Below are positions 8,565 through 19,087 of a stretch of 64,000 nucleotides of DNA, in pieces. Origin of the DNA: Rhodobacter sp. (GTDB lineage Bacteria > Pseudomonadota > Alphaproteobacteria > Rhodobacterales > Rhodobacteraceae). How positions within the stretch are numbered: the first letter of the stretch is position 1; each line of letters opens with the position of its first letter. The notes under the pieces are model-generated. The model was not told where the DNA came from and made no database searches. It saw only the letters and a list, made by a program, of their open reading frames with translations. A program made the position numbers and the translations under genes. Location of the stretch: contig JAJEAY010000178.1 of the NCBI GenBank assembly GCA_022824145.1, positions 21,673 to 85,672 of the forward strand. Reading direction: 5' to 3'.

Positions 8565-9596
8565 TCACCCCCGAATGGCTTCCAGAATTCGGTACACGTT
8601 CGAGGGATCCGCGTCTGGAGTAATTCCGTGACCCAGGTTGAACACATATGGGCCTCCGGAAAGCGCACTTACGATTCGGCGGGTTTCATTCACCATTGCC
8701 TGACCGCCTGTCACAAGGTGTCTGGGGTCGAGATTGCCCTGTACGCAACTGTCCACCTGAACATGCTCTGACGCCCAACGAACATCCACTTCGGTGTCGA
8801 GTGCGACGCAATCGGCGCCGGTGCCCCTAGCGAAGCCTCTGTAACGGTCTCCTGCGCCGCGCGGAAACGCGATGACCGGCACGTCCGGCCATCTGGACTT
8901 CAGCGAAGCGACAATTCGCCTGACGGGTTCAGCAGAATAACGTTCGAACGCTGTCCCCTTAAGTGACCCCGCCCAACTGTCGAACAGCTTGACCGCCTCT
9001 GCGCCCGCTTCGATCTGGGCGGACAGATATGATATGGTCGCTTCGGACAACAAGTCAATCAACGCATCGAAGGTCTCCGGGTCTGCATTCCGCAGCGCGT
9101 GGGCCGGCTGCTGGTCGGGTGTCCCGCACCCCGCGACCATGTAGGTTGCCACTGTCCATGGCGCGCCCGCGAAGCCGATGAGCGCGGTCTGGGCAGGCAA
9201 AGCGTCAGACAGTATACGGAGAGTCTCATAGACCGGGGCCAGGGTCAGGTGGACATCTTCAGCCGGCCTTAGGGAGGTCAGGCTCGCGCGGTCGGTAACT
9301 GTTGAAAGGCGCGGGCCTTCACCGGACTCGAAACTTAGATCAACTCCCAACGCATGGGGAATCAGCAGGATATCGGCAAATAGTATAGCTGCGTCGAAGC
9401 CGTAGCGCCGTATCGGCTGCAGAGTCACTTCGGCTGCAAGGTCGGGTGTGTAGCACAGGGACAGAAAATCTCCCGCCTGCGTCCGTATCGACCGGTATTC
9501 CGGCAGATAGCGTCCGGCCTGACGCATCATCCAGACCGGCGGAGTCTCCTGCACCTCTCCGTGGAGAGCCCGCATCAGTTTCTTGTCATTCGCCAC
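8565..9596 (-). CDS. hemE: Uroporphyrinogen decarboxylase
   Basis: This 343-residue enzyme decarboxylates uroporphyrinogen III to coproporphyrinogen III in cytoplasmic haem/siroheme/chlorophyll synthesis. The URO-D signature [16 protein letters not shown] is near residue 20 and [23 protein letters not shown] follows. [14 protein letters not shown] and the C-terminal [15 protein letters not shown] are family hallmarks. The length is normal. It is divergent from hemC with about 98 bases between them, an arrangement common in Rhodobacterales. Confidence 0.97.
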   Translation of the reverse strand: MANDKKLMRALHGEVQETPPVWMMRQAGRYLPEYRSIRTQAGDFLSLCYTPDLAAEVTLQPIRRYGFDAAILFADILLIPHALGVDLSFESGEGPRLSTVTDRASLTSLRPAEDVHLTLAPVYETLRILSDALPAQTALIGFAGAPWTVATYMVAGCGTPDQQPAHALRNADPETFDALIDLLSEATISYLSAQIEAGAEAVKLFDSWAGSLKGTAFERYSAEPVRRIVASLKSRWPDVPVIAFPRGAGDRYRGFARGTGADCVALDTEVDVRWASEHVQVDSCVQGNLDPRHLVTGGQAMVNETRRIVSALSGGPYVFNLGHGITPDADPSNVYRILEAIRG

Positions 9597-9694
9597 TTCC
9601 CGCCTCCAAGACTCCCTGAGTGGTCCCGCAGCGGGTTGTCCAAGTCAAGCCGGATCTGTTTGATGGCGGAATGCAGGAAGGATAGGGAGTGGCT

Positions 9695-10627
9695 ATGGAA
9701 CTGAAGCTTCCATTCAGGATCGGAACGCGAGGCTCGCCTCTGGCGCTTGCGCAGGCAACCGAGGTCCGTGACCGAATTTCGGTCAGTTCGGGCCTGGAAC
9801 AGGATGCGTTCGAGATAGTTGTGATCAGGACAAGCGGCGACCGCATTCAGGATCGGGCCTTGAGGGACATCGGCGGCAAGGGACTGTTCACAAAGGAAAT
9901 CGAGGAGGCGCTGTTGGCAGGCGCCATCGACATTGCGGTTCACTCGGCGAAGGATATGCCTGCCGTATTGCCAGAGGGCCTGCTGCTCGATATTTTCCTG
10001 CCCAGGGAGGACGTCAGGGATGCATTCGTGTCCCAAAAGCAGTCTCGAATCGCGGATCTGCCTGAGGGTGCGGTTGTCGGTACGTCCAGCGTGCGTCGTA
10101 GGGCCCAGCTTCTTCATCGCCGCCCTGATCTACGGGTCGTGGATTTCCGCGGCAATGTGCAGACCAGACTGTCAAAGCTGGCAGACGGCGTCGCCGATGC
10201 GACGTTCCTGGCGATGGCCGGGCTGAACCGGCTCGGTGCTACTGATGTTCCGCATACTCCAATTGAAACCGAAGAAATGCTGCCGGCGCCGGGGCAGGGC
10301 GCTATCGTGATCGAAAGCCGTCACAGCGATTCTGTTGCGCAGGCTCTGACGGAGCCGATCCGCGATCATCCGACATCCCTGCGCCTTGCCGCCGAACGGG
10401 CATTCCTTGCCGAACTGGATGGCTCCTGCGACACACCGATCGCCGGACTTGCTGAGATCAAGGGCGATGCCCTGCACCTGCGCGGCGAAATTCTGCGGCC
10501 GGATGGCTCCGAGGCGCTGTCGGATGAGATATCCGGCCCGGTTGGAGCCGGAAGAGAGCTTGGACGGGAACTTGCGATGGGTCTGCTCGCCCGGGCTGGC
10601 GACGGTTTCCTGATCCGGCCGGGATAG
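9695..10627 (+). CDS. hemC: Hydroxymethylbilane synthase (porphobilinogen deaminase)
   Basis: A 310-residue enzyme that polymerises four porphobilinogens to hydroxymethylbilane. Visible are RIGTRGSPLALAQA, the KDMPAVLP segment, GTSSVRRRAQL, and the dipyrromethane-cofactor cysteine in LDGSCDTPIAG. An ATG at 9695 fits the AGGAAGGA/GGGAG ribosome binding region better than the in-frame GTG at 9689. It stands divergent to hemE, so two early common-pathway genes share one control region. No convincing FNR box is present there. Confidence 0.97.
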   Translation: MELKLPFRIGTRGSPLALAQATEVRDRISVSSGLEQDAFEIVVIRTSGDRIQDRALRDIGGKGLFTKEIEEALLAGAIDIAVHSAKDMPAVLPEGLLLDIFLPREDVRDAFVSQKQSRIADLPEGAVVGTSSVRRRAQLLHRRPDLRVVDFRGNVQTRLSKLADGVADATFLAMAGLNRLGATDVPHTPIETEEMLPAPGQGAIVIESRHSDSVAQALTEPIRDHPTSLRLAAERAFLAELDGSCDTPIAGLAEIKGDALHLRGEILRPDGSEALSDEISGPVGAGRELGRELAMGLLARAGDGFLIRPG

Positions 10628-10766
10628 AAACTGACTGCGGTAACGAAGGAGCGCTGGCAAAGAACGGCGACGAGGCTCTGCCTTCCGGAATCAGCAGAAT
10701 GCGTCGTCAAGCAGGGTCATGCTGGGGTGTTTCCACCATAGCGTCCAAGCCCGAACCGACAACAGT

Positions 10767-12179
10767 CTATGCCTGCGGCACAACCTTGCCGGGGTTCAGG
10801 ATACCTTTGGGATCCAAGGCCGACTTAACCGCGCGCATGACGTCAATAGCTACGGCGTTCTTGCGGCGCCGCATCGACGGCAGCTTCGCCAATCCGATTC
10901 CATGTTCGGCCGAAAAACTTCCACGTAGCGACCGCGCGACCGACTCGACCTTTTCCCGAATCGTGTCAATGTCTGACGGCTCACCTGATGTCGGAAACAC
11001 GACATAGTGGATGTTGCCGTCGCCCAAGTGAGCTACCGCCATAGTCTGGGCATTGCTGTCAATCGCAGCCAGCTCCTTTTCCATTTCTTCAAAGAAGTCT
11101 GGCACCCTGTCGGTTGGGACGGCGATATCGTTGTCGACCATTGGCAGCCGCCCGAGAATGATCTCGGCGGCGTCTTCCCTCCGTTTCCACATCTCCGTTC
11201 GCTGGGCTTCGGTGCGCGCGACCACAGCGTCAAGCACCAGTCCTTGGTCCATTGCGCATGCCAGTTCGGACTCCAGGCTGGTGACCACCGGGACGCTTCC
11301 GTCACTGTCCGGCAGCGCATCGCGTGGCGCTATCGCTCCGACCTCCACCATGATGTTGACGTCGTGCTGTCGTTCGAACGGAGCGCGGGCGCCGGGGATA
11401 TGGGTGACATGGCGTTCAATGTAGGAGCGTGGCATATATTCGAACGCTTCGACGCCGCCTCCGGAAGCGGCCTGTAGCCGGTCCAGCAATGCGAGGGCGT
11501 CTTGCAGGCTCGCGGCAGCAACCATCGCGGTTGCATAGGCTTTGGGCTTCGGGAACAGCCGCAGCACCGCACCGGTGATTACTCCAAGTGTGCCCTCGGC
11601 GCCGATGAACAGGTCACGAAGATCGTAACCGGTGTTGTCTTTGTGCAGTTCCGTCATCAGATCCAAAACCCGCCCATCAGCAAGCACGATCTCGAGACCC
11701 AGGCACAGCCCGCGCGTCGACCCGTATCGCAGGACGTTTGAACCGCCCGCGTTGGTGGAAAGCGCTCCGCCGACCAGTGCTGACCCGCGTGCACCGAAGG
11801 TCAAGGGAAAGACGAGGTCATGCTCTTCACATGCGTCGTGCAGCGACGAAAGGATGACGCCTGCCTCTACTAAAGCGATGCGCGCTTCGGCACGGATTTC
11901 GCGGATCCTGTTCATTCGGTCGAGTGACAGCATCAGGGAGCGGCTGGCGTATGTGCCGCCGGAAAGACCGGTGTTGCCACTAACCGGAACCACAGGGGTA
12001 CCGGTTTCATGAGCCAGTGCCATTACCTTCGAGACTTCTTCGGTCGACCCCGGCCGCACAACGGCAACGGGATCCGAGACATACCGTTTGGTCCAGTCCG
12101 TCGTATACCGTGCGCATGCATCGCCGGTCAGCACATATTCGTGTCCTATGGCGGTGCCGAGTCCCTCGACAAGTCGCAT
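10767..12179 (-). CDS. FAD-linked oxidase, GlcD / D-2-hydroxyacid dehydrogenase family
   Basis: A 470-residue flavoprotein. It has an N-terminal PCMH-type FAD domain (VVPVSGNTGLSGG; GARGSALVGGALSTNAGGSN) and a C-terminal FAD-oxidase domain (VAHLGDGNIHYVVF; SFSAEHGIGLAKL; DPKGILNPGK). The family oxidises D-lactate, glycolate or D-2-hydroxyglutarate. The residues seen do not decide the substrate, and no GlcE/GlcF partners lie here. The start at 12179 is preceded by AAGGGGAAG; the upstream ATG at 12203 lacks a binding site. It is divergent from fnrL. Confidence 0.85.
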   Translation of the reverse strand: MRLVEGLGTAIGHEYVLTGDACARYTTDWTKRYVSDPVAVVRPGSTEEVSKVMALAHETGTPVVPVSGNTGLSGGTYASRSLMLSLDRMNRIREIRAEARIALVEAGVILSSLHDACEEHDLVFPLTFGARGSALVGGALSTNAGGSNVLRYGSTRGLCLGLEIVLADGRVLDLMTELHKDNTGYDLRDLFIGAEGTLGVITGAVLRLFPKPKAYATAMVAAASLQDALALLDRLQAASGGGVEAFEYMPRSYIERHVTHIPGARAPFERQHDVNIMVEVGAIAPRDALPDSDGSVPVVTSLESELACAMDQGLVLDAVVARTEAQRTEMWKRREDAAEIILGRLPMVDNDIAVPTDRVPDFFEEMEKELAAIDSNAQTMAVAHLGDGNIHYVVFPTSGEPSDIDTIREKVESVARSLRGSFSAEHGIGLAKLPSMRRRKNAVAIDVMRAVKSALDPKGILNPGKVVPQA

Positions 12180-12405
12180 TGCTCTTCCCCTTCGCGAGAT
12201 CATAACTCGGAATGCCCGGTTTTCGGCATTTCAGCAAGTGGAACTGATCGAACCGGAGTTTGCCGTCGCCTGCTTCCTGCCGCCGGACGTCGCGGAATTG
12301 CGGACACAGGTCTCCGATCACTCTTGGTTGTCCCCAGATCGTTCTTTCAGTATCATGATTCAGGTCTGCTGCTTGGACAGGGATCCGGCGGGCGGGGGCT
12401 GGGCG

Positions 12406-13185
12406 ATGAACAGAAACGCAAGTAATCTGGAATCCTGCAGCGACTGCCCAATCAGGTACAGCGCGGTCTGTTCCAGGTGCGAACCGGGCGAACTGGCGCG
12501 GATGGAGGCGGCCAAGCGGTACCTCCGATTCAAGTCTGGCGAGAGAATCGTCTGGGCCGGTGATGAGATGGATTTTGTCGCTTCCGTCGTAAGCGGTACG
12601 GCCACCCTTAGCCAGACCATGGAAGACGGGCGTACGCAGATGGTCGGACTCATGCTGCCATCGGATTTTCTCGGTCGCCCGGGTCGTTCCGTTGCACCCT
12701 ACGATGTGACGGCCGCTTCGGATATCACTCTGTGCTGTTTCCGGAGAAAGCCGTTTGAGGAAATGATGCGGCAATCGCCGCAGATCGGCCGACGGCTTCT
12801 GGAGATGACTTTGGACGAACTTGACGCTGCGCGTGATTGGATGCTTGTGCTGGGCCGCAAGACGGCGCGCGAAAAGATCGCAAGCCTATTGTTGAGTCTC
12901 GCCCGACGGGCCGCGGTTCGGGAAAGGGCTGCCGTTGGTGATGGTGTGGTACTTGACCTTCCAATCTCCCGCGAGGCTATGGCGGACTATCTTGGATTGA
13001 CGCTGGAGACGGTGAGCCGCCAGATAACGGCGTTGAAGCGTGATGGAGTCATTGCGCTGGAAGGAATGCGAAAAGTGGCGGTTCCGGATCTTGGCGTACT
13101 TGTTCAGGAAGCGGGAGCCAGCTGGTCCGTGGGTGATTGCAGCGGAGGGTCGTCAATGCCGTGTGGTTTCGCTGGCCGGGCTTGA
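12406..13185 (+). CDS. fnrL: FnrL, oxygen-sensing Crp/Fnr regulator
   Basis: A 259-residue [4Fe-4S] regulator of the anaerobic/microaerobic response. N-terminal cysteines sit at 11, 14, 22 and 25 (CSDCPIRYSAVCSRC), with a further ligand candidate at 110 or 111 (ITLCCFRRKPF). This spacing is that of Rhodobacter FnrL. A cyclic-nucleotide-type beta roll (FVASVVSGTATLSQTMEDGR) is followed by a long dimer helix and the HTH DYLGLTLETVSRQITALKRDGVI. The ATG at 12406 was chosen because the protein then aligns with FnrL. Its expected binding site is found upstream of ccoN in this window. Confidence 0.95.
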   Translation: MNRNASNLESCSDCPIRYSAVCSRCEPGELARMEAAKRYLRFKSGERIVWAGDEMDFVASVVSGTATLSQTMEDGRTQMVGLMLPSDFLGRPGRSVAPYDVTAASDITLCCFRRKPFEEMMRQSPQIGRRLLEMTLDELDAARDWMLVLGRKTAREKIASLLLSLARRAAVRERAAVGDGVVLDLPISREAMADYLGLTLETVSRQITALKRDGVIALEGMRKVAVPDLGVLVQEAGASWSVGDCSGGSSMPCGFAGRA

Positions 13186-13704
13186 ACCGTGTGCGCCATT
13201 CCGCTCCGGACGAACACGCATCCATGAGCGCCGAGGATGCCCGAGGCGTTGGAAGATAGGTCGAAGTCGTTCGGCGGGATTTGGATTGATTGAACGACGG
13301 ATGCTTCCTCATTCCGATCCGTCTTTTGCCGGCTCGCTGCGCTGTGTTATTGGGTGCCAATACGAGTGTACAGCGGCACCGCTTCCTTCCACAGTTCCGG
13401 AGAAGTCCATCCAGTTGGGAAACACCGTCCGCAGGTTCGCCGCCACCGGCAATCCGGGTCATTTCAGACAGACAGATGAGGCCGAGATGTCATTTGTGCC
13501 AACAACCTGCGAAGAATGGTAGCATCGTTGCGGTGTTCTGCAGCATCCCGCTAACGCCGAACTGCGTGGAACAGCGGGTTGTGGTGCCAAGCAGCGAATC
13601 CGACGGTCATACTGAGAGGTTTATCGAACGTTGGGGGCGGAGGCATCACGTGCAGACCCTTGCTGATTCAAGCAGGCGGCAGCGGAGCATGGCAGCCTTT
13701 CGGA
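13186..13704. other. Intergenic, no supported gene
   Basis: Several open frames exist on both strands, but none resembles a known protein or has a ribosome binding site. The right end is the tail of the GST gene. Confidence 0.4.
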
Positions 13705-14394
13705 CTAAAGCGCCGATCCTTCGGGCGGGTTTGGATAGCCCGGTTTCGAAAACGGACTAGGCCCGAGCCCTTCGGCCTCGGCGACCGCTGGCACCGACGG
13801 GCGCGCTTCCAAGGCCAGCACGAGCGCTTCGAGCGCGGGATAGTCGGAAAGGCTCAGCCAGCGGTCCGCTGACACCGGGTAAAGCGCGGCCCAGCGCAGC
13901 AGCGGACCGGCATAGAGCGCGAGCGCCGAGGGCGGCGCAAAGAGACCGGGTTCATCGGAAACCGCGTTGTCCAATATGTCGAAATGTCCGCGCAGGTGGC
14001 CGACCATTATACGGTGATGGTCCTCAAGACTGCCCGGGGGGACGAAGCGGCGGGCGTAGAAGAGGCGGCGCAGGTCCGCGTGGACCGTGTTTGACAGGTA
14101 GAATAGCCAGCGCAGGAAGATCCCGCGCTTGATGTGATGCACTGGCGGTCCAAGCTCCCGGTCGGGAAAACTATCCGACAGCCACAGAAGACATGCGGCG
14201 GTTTCAGCCAGGATGCCTTCCGGGGTCTCGAGCGCTGGGATCAGGCCTGTGGGGTTAACCGCTAGGCACTCCGGCTTCTTTTGCCCGCCGACGGCGCGAT
14301 TCACAAGGTTGGTCTCGTAGGGGATCTGTCCTTCTTCCAGGGCGAGCCGCACAGCGAGCGATGCATTGTCGGGCGCATAGTAGAGCTTCAGCAT
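13705..14394 (-). CDS. Glutathione S-transferase family protein
   Basis: A 229-residue cytoplasmic GST. The thioredoxin-like N-terminal domain contains MLKLYYAPDNASLAVRLALEE. NPTGLIPALETPEGILAETAACLLWL covers the cis-Pro and glutathione-contact (E-T-A) region. The C-terminal half is the all-helical domain (ALALYAGPLLRWAALYP). The substrate is unknown, and it stands alone between two gaps. Confidence 0.82.
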   Translation of the reverse strand: MLKLYYAPDNASLAVRLALEEGQIPYETNLVNRAVGGQKKPECLAVNPTGLIPALETPEGILAETAACLLWLSDSFPDRELGPPVHHIKRGIFLRWLFYLSNTVHADLRRLFYARRFVPPGSLEDHHRIMVGHLRGHFDILDNAVSDEPGLFAPPSALALYAGPLLRWAALYPVSADRWLSLSDYPALEALVLALEARPSVPAVAEAEGLGPSPFSKPGYPNPPEGSAL

Positions 14395-14958
14395 AAGGCC
14401 CTGTTAGCCCGCAGCGTGCCAGCCGCGCAAGAGCTGTCCGAATCTGTCTTCAGATGTCCTGGCCTCGGCAACAGGCAGCAGTTCGTCCGGAAGCCTTAGA
14501 ACTCGCGCAGGTGAATGCGCGAGTTCTATGGATGGGTTGGTGCGGGATGCCGTGATCACAGGCGAGAATGAAGCGGAACTGGGCGCTTTGCTGATTCTAT
14601 CGGAGAAAGCCCAGCGGATGGCAGCCGCTGACCTCCCCGCTGTCCGGTCGGAGAGGCTGGTTCGCGACCGGCTCGGAAAGTCGGATCAAACGCGACTTGA
14701 TCCTCACCGAGGAACCAAGCTTTGATCGGTAGGAGGTAACCGGGAAAGGACCGCTCAATCAACGTGTGATACGGGCCAGTCACTCGGACATGATCTCGGC
14801 CATGAATGCCGGAGAGAACTGGGTTCTGGCTGTCTGACCTGAACAAGTCTTTCAGGATGCGGTCGAGGCGCCCGTTTCATTGATTGGCGGGACGATCGCC
14901 ACCTACTGGTCAGGCCCCGCAAAAGCCCTTGATCAAATCGCGAACTGAATGCCGTACT
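14395..14958. other. Intergenic, one strong hairpin and no supported gene
   Basis: No frame here is recognisable. It holds the perfect inverted repeat described separately and otherwise looks non-coding. Confidence 0.35.
14497..14528. repeat. Perfect 13-bp inverted repeat (hairpin)
   Basis: TAGAACTCGCGCA and TGCGCGAGTTCTA are exact complements around a six-base GGTGAA loop. It lies about 430 bases beyond the end of the TRAP operon and 100 bases upstream of the GST. There is no T-tract on either strand. It could be a factor-assisted terminator, a regulator-binding palindrome or a small-RNA stem. Confidence 0.6.
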
Positions 14959-16254
14959 TCACATCAGCACGGTCGGCAGGAAAAGCGCGATCTGCGGGAA
15001 CATTGCCAGACCTGCTATCCCCGCAAGCAGGATCAGCCAGTAGGGTCTTGTTGCGACGGCGGCTTCGCCAAGCGATACCTTCTCTTTCGTGACAGAAACA
15101 AGAACGGACAGATTGAGTCCCACGGGTGGCGTGACCTGCCCGATCTCTATCAGGATGGTGATGATGACGCCAAGCCAGATCGCATCGTAGCCCAGCCCGA
15201 CCATGAGCGGCACCACGATCGGAAGCGTCATGATCATCAGCGAGAGGCCATCGAAGAAACAGCCCAGCACCAGATAGATAAGCACGACAAGTGCCAGTAC
15301 CGGCAGCGGTCCGAGATCAGCGGCGCGCACTGCCTCGAGGATCGACTGCGGAACACCGAGGAGACTCACAGCCTGTGCAAGAATTGTCGCGCCCATGACA
15401 ACGAATGCGATGGATGCGAATAGAAGGACCGCGGCATAGATGCTCTCAACCAGTGTCTTAAGGGTCAGTTTGCCCCAGAACCGGCCCACGACAACTGTCG
15501 CGATCACTCCGACTCCAGCGGCCTCGGTCGGCGTTGCGATTCCGAATGCTATGCTGCCCATGATCGCAATGACCAGCAGGAGGAAAGGCCACAGGCTGAA
15601 AAGCTTGAACAGAACAGTTTTCAGGCTGGCAGCCGCATCACTCCGCGGAGAGAGGTCCGGCCGCGAAAGGCACCGCAGGAGGATATAGAGCATGAACATC
15701 GCGGCAAAGAGCAGCCCGGGCAACAGTCCGGCCAGAAAAAGCCGTCCGATAGAGGTTTCGGTCAACGCGCCGTAAATCAGCAGCGAAAGGCTGGGCGGAA
15801 TCAGCAGGCCAAGCGTTCCGCCTCCGGCCAGCGACGCCACGACCATCCGTCGGTCATATCCGCGTTCGGTCATCTCGGGATAAGCGACCGACCCGACCGC
15901 AGCGGCGGTTGACAGACTTGAACCGCTGACAGCGCCGAAGAGTGTGCAGACGGCGATATTGGTGTGCAGAAGACCACCGGGAACGCGCTGGAAAAGAGGA
16001 ACCAGCGCCGTGTAGATCCTTTCGCTTACTCCGCTCCGCAGCATAATCTCGCCCAGCATGATAAAGAGCGGAATGGCGCTGAGCGTGAAGGAGTTCAGCA
16101 CGTTCCAGACGGCGTCCACTGCGACAAAGGCGGAGCCGCCGGCAAGGAAGTGAAGGACCAGAAGACCGGTGAGCCCAAGCGCAGCGCCCAGTGCAAGCCC
16201 CGAACCGGCGAAAACCACCAGGCCGCCGATCAGAAGCCCCCAGAAACTAAACAT
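14959..16254 (-). CDS. dctM: TRAP transporter large permease (DctM type)
   Basis: A 431-residue, very hydrophobic protein with about a dozen membrane segments, the length expected for DctM. The family pattern is clear: GLALGAALGLTGLLVLHFLAG near the N-terminus and a VSGSSLSTAAAVGSVAYPEM loop. GGGTLGLLIPPSLSLLIYG and a C-terminal EIGQVTPPVGLNL segment also fit. It is the ion-coupled translocation subunit and the last gene of the dctP-Q-M operon. Confidence 0.92.
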   Translation of the reverse strand: MFSFWGLLIGGLVVFAGSGLALGAALGLTGLLVLHFLAGGSAFVAVDAVWNVLNSFTLSAIPLFIMLGEIMLRSGVSERIYTALVPLFQRVPGGLLHTNIAVCTLFGAVSGSSLSTAAAVGSVAYPEMTERGYDRRMVVASLAGGGTLGLLIPPSLSLLIYGALTETSIGRLFLAGLLPGLLFAAMFMLYILLRCLSRPDLSPRSDAAASLKTVLFKLFSLWPFLLLVIAIMGSIAFGIATPTEAAGVGVIATVVVGRFWGKLTLKTLVESIYAAVLLFASIAFVVMGATILAQAVSLLGVPQSILEAVRAADLGPLPVLALVVLIYLVLGCFFDGLSLMIMTLPIVVPLMVGLGYDAIWLGVIITILIEIGQVTPPVGLNLSVLVSVTKEKVSLGEAAVATRPYWLILLAGIAGLAMFPQIALFLPTVLM

Positions 16255-16272
16255 CGCTTTCCCTCTGCCCAG

Positions 16273-16806
16273 TCAGGATCTGCCCGTCTTCCGTTGAAGG
16301 CTGCCTGAAACGCCGCGCACCAGAAAACTGACCATGCTCAAAGCCATGGACAGGGGCAGAAGCGCCATCCAGGGATACATCAGAAGGCGGCCGACCTCCG
16401 TCTTGATGCTGCGGTCAAAAGCGAATTCCAGCCATGGAAGGCAGAGAGCAAGAAACCACAGGCAGAACGCGGTACCGAACAGCGCAGCCAGAATGCTGAC
16501 CGGCCGCGCTGCCCTTTCGGGAAGCGCGGAGACAATCACAAGCACGCGGACATGCTCGACCCGAAGCGTAGCCAGTGGAAGAGCGAGAAAGAACGCGGCC
16601 GTCATCAGAAGTCCGACGAGTTCTTCGGTGAACCGGAAGGGCGCAAATGCGAAATACCGCATTGTCACGCTTGCGCCGATCAGAACCACGATCGCGCCTC
16701 CAGCCAGAGCTGCCAGGACAGCCATGGCGGAAAATACAGGCGCCAGCAGCTTCTCGATGCGGATCGCGGCCGCCAGACGCCTGTATTCAGTCCCGGTGTC
16801 GTGCAA
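16273..16806 (-). CDS. dctQ: TRAP transporter small permease (DctQ type)
   Basis: A 177-residue membrane protein with four hydrophobic segments, typical of DctQ (VTMRYFAFAPFRFTEELVGLLMTAAFFLALPLA carries the family pattern in overlapping parts). The only start that keeps the full N-terminus is a TTG at 16806, two bases after the dctP stop. No clear Shine-Dalgarno was found, so the exact start is uncertain. It acts with DctM as the membrane pair of the transporter. Confidence 0.85.
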   Translation of the reverse strand: MHDTGTEYRRLAAAIRIEKLLAPVFSAMAVLAALAGGAIVVLIGASVTMRYFAFAPFRFTEELVGLLMTAAFFLALPLATLRVEHVRVLVIVSALPERAARPVSILAALFGTAFCLWFLALCLPWLEFAFDRSIKTEVGRLLMYPWMALLPLSMALSMVSFLVRGVSGSLQRKTGRS

Positions 16807-16808
16807 GC

Positions 16809-17819
16809 TCAGCGTCCAAGGACGCCGAGAATTCTCTGGCGGTACTCAGGCGCCTTGCCCCCGGCTCCCTCCGCCATCTCCAGCCATGTGGCAGAGGCGG
16901 CATCGAGGAACGCGGCACGGTCTTCGTCAGAAAACGAATCGAGGAATTCGATCCCCTGTTCGGCTAGCTTGGCACGGGCAGCCTGCTCGTTTTCCTCTGC
17001 CTTGGAATATTCGTTGGTGCGCTCCCAGACACGGGCGGCCGCTGTGCTGACCGCATCGCGTTCGGCATCGCTGAGACTGTCCCACGCACCCTTCGATGCA
17101 CCCAGAACGTAAGGAACGCCTGCCACCGGATAAAGGTAGGAGGCATACTTGGTCACTTCCTGAAGCGAAATCGTGTGCGCGAAGAGCGCTGGATAGACGG
17201 CGCAGTCGACGACGCCGGTCTGGAGCGCTACATAAAGATCGTTCTGACCGACGATCTGGGCCGAGACGCCGAGTTTGGTGAAGGTTTCGACCTGATCGTT
17301 GCTCCAGACGCGAAGCTTCTTCGTCCTGAGGGTTTCAAGCGAACGAACCGGTTCCTCGCGGCAGAAAATCGAGGCTTTCAGGAGCGGAAGGGCCATGAAT
17401 CCGGTCGGCACGATGCCCAGCTCGCCCAGAACCTCGGCATAGATTTCCTGGATTTCAGGCAAAGCGGCAATCAGCTCATCGGGGCTTCCTACCGACCCCT
17501 GGATCATCACGGCGTTAAGGGCGGGAACGTCCCGGCCAAGATAGTTCGCCCAGACCAGACCCATTTCGACCGCCCCACGGGGAAGCCAGCGTGCCACGTC
17601 GTTGTCCTTCAGGTTCAGCGAACCGCCGTGGAAGACGTCGATCGTCAGGCTTCCGCCGCTCAGTTCCGCCACGTCCGCAGCGAAAGTCTCAAGCTGCGCT
17701 GACTCTCCGCGGCCTTCCGGAAGCCCGTTGTTGAATTTCCATTCGGCCGCCTCAGCGGCTCCGAAGGATATTCCCAGAAACAGTGCCGCGGACAATGTCC
17801 GGCGAAGATCTGCAAGCAT
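16809..17819 (-). CDS. dctP: TRAP transporter substrate-binding protein (DctP type)
   Basis: A 336-residue exported solute receptor. Start 17819 is preceded by GGGAGAAAA; an upstream in-frame ATG (17861) would spoil the signal peptide. Residues 1-20 form the signal sequence. [19 protein letters not shown] resembles the carboxylate-binding strand region, and [22 protein letters not shown] is typical of DctP. DctP proteins usually bind carboxylates; which one is not visible. Confidence 0.9.
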   Translation of the reverse strand: MLADLRRTLSAALFLGISFGAAEAAEWKFNNGLPEGRGESAQLETFAADVAELSGGSLTIDVFHGGSLNLKDNDVARWLPRGAVEMGLVWANYLGRDVPALNAVMIQGSVGSPDELIAALPEIQEIYAEVLGELGIVPTGFMALPLLKASIFCREEPVRSLETLRTKKLRVWSNDQVETFTKLGVSAQIVGQNDLYVALQTGVVDCAVYPALFAHTISLQEVTKYASYLYPVAGVPYVLGASKGAWDSLSDAERDAVSTAAARVWERTNEYSKAEENEQAARAKLAEQGIEFLDSFSDEDRAAFLDAASATWLEMAEGAGGKAPEYRQRILGVLGR

Positions 17820-19087
17820 CTTTTTTCTCCCTGTTTTTCTCAAATGCAGGCGCAGGCCCAAATTGTGTCAACCGGGTTAAACGCCATCGGAACAGAATCA
17901 TTGAAAACGATCACGACCCGAAAATCAATTGGCTTGAGCTGTCCGGAATCGACCTGGCGAATCCGAAATTCGCCGAGTCTTCGCTTCCCGGGAGTTCCGG
18001 GAACGTGACTCCGGTCTTGGAGAGCGAAATCCAGAGACCTGTACAATTCGAGATCGCCAAGGGCGTGCCAATCGATCATGCAGTGGATGCGACGGCTGAG
18101 CGGCGACAGAGCCGTTCGTTCTCGCGAAGTTCGCGAACCGGATGCCAAAGACGGGCTGCAGTCCCTTCGGCTGGGTCGCGACCGGGGAAGCGGATGGCGG
18201 TCTTGGTCGCCGGCTATTGCGTCGCGTACGCCAGGGGGTCGCGTTGAAAGAACGGACTCGTGATCCGGGCAGAACCTCGACGCAAATTGGAGGCTCAAAG
18301 TCGGTGCGGTTGCGCGAGACGCCTGAAAGGGACGACCAGACATTGCCGCCGGAACTTCCGGTCGGGCAGCTTCAAGGCACAACTGCGCAGAATACCAGCT
18401 TCAGAATTCCTGCTCCCGGAACCGGATCGCACGCTTCGCGTCACACGACCTTTCTGGAATTCAAATCTCCGTCTCCGGCGGACTGCGCGACTGTTTCCAG
18501 GATTTCCGGCACAACTCGGGTCTCCATTCCGATTTCATGGAAGCAATCGGAACAAGACCGTCGCCGGAGATTCGCAAGTACATGCAACGTGAAGAGCACG
18601 GGAATGTCAGGCGTCGCTGCAAGCAGCGAACCGGCTTCGCCGAGGTGAAGCTCAATACAGGGGCACGCGGCATGAGCCACTGTCGCTGGCGATGAGAGTG
18701 GCCTCCCTCTCGCCTAAGTTGCGCCGTCAGCGCATCCAGGGCACATGAAAGCGGCTGATTGGCAGTTCACACGCACCGTTATGTCGCCCTCCACGAAGCT
18801 CTCCGGCAACCTTCAGGCACTTGGAACCGCATATCGGTACCGGCAGCGCGCAAGCTGGCTGATGCTCGAGTTCTATGGCATTCGACCTTTTGGGCCGATC
18901 AAATTTGGGATTGAAGGTCGCTCAATTTCAGTCGCCCCGCGTCACATCATTTTGCCCGGGCTCGTCCGTCGTTCTGCCCACGTCATATGCGGTGACCGTG
19001 TTGCGGTGGATTGCGGTTGCGCTGTATCATTGTTCAGGATGGATGCTTCCAGGCCGCGAGGCGGCAGAACTCGTTAAGGGATGAGAC
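17820..19087. other. 1.3-kb gap without a recognisable gene
   Basis: Frames on both strands are open in places but give arginine/proline-rich products without similarity to known families. The missing N-terminal half of the truncated amidohydrolase is not found here in any frame I checked by eye. Probably decayed sequence. Confidence 0.4.

Noticed and set aside
9597-9694. Possible FNR box (TTGTCCAAGTCAA) between hemE and hemC
   Set aside because: The half-sites are one base too close and mismatched against TTGAT-N4-ATCAA.
17840-18382. 180-residue minus-strand frame beyond the TRAP operon
   Set aside because: It has no family resemblance or ribosome binding site, and overlaps the dctP leader.
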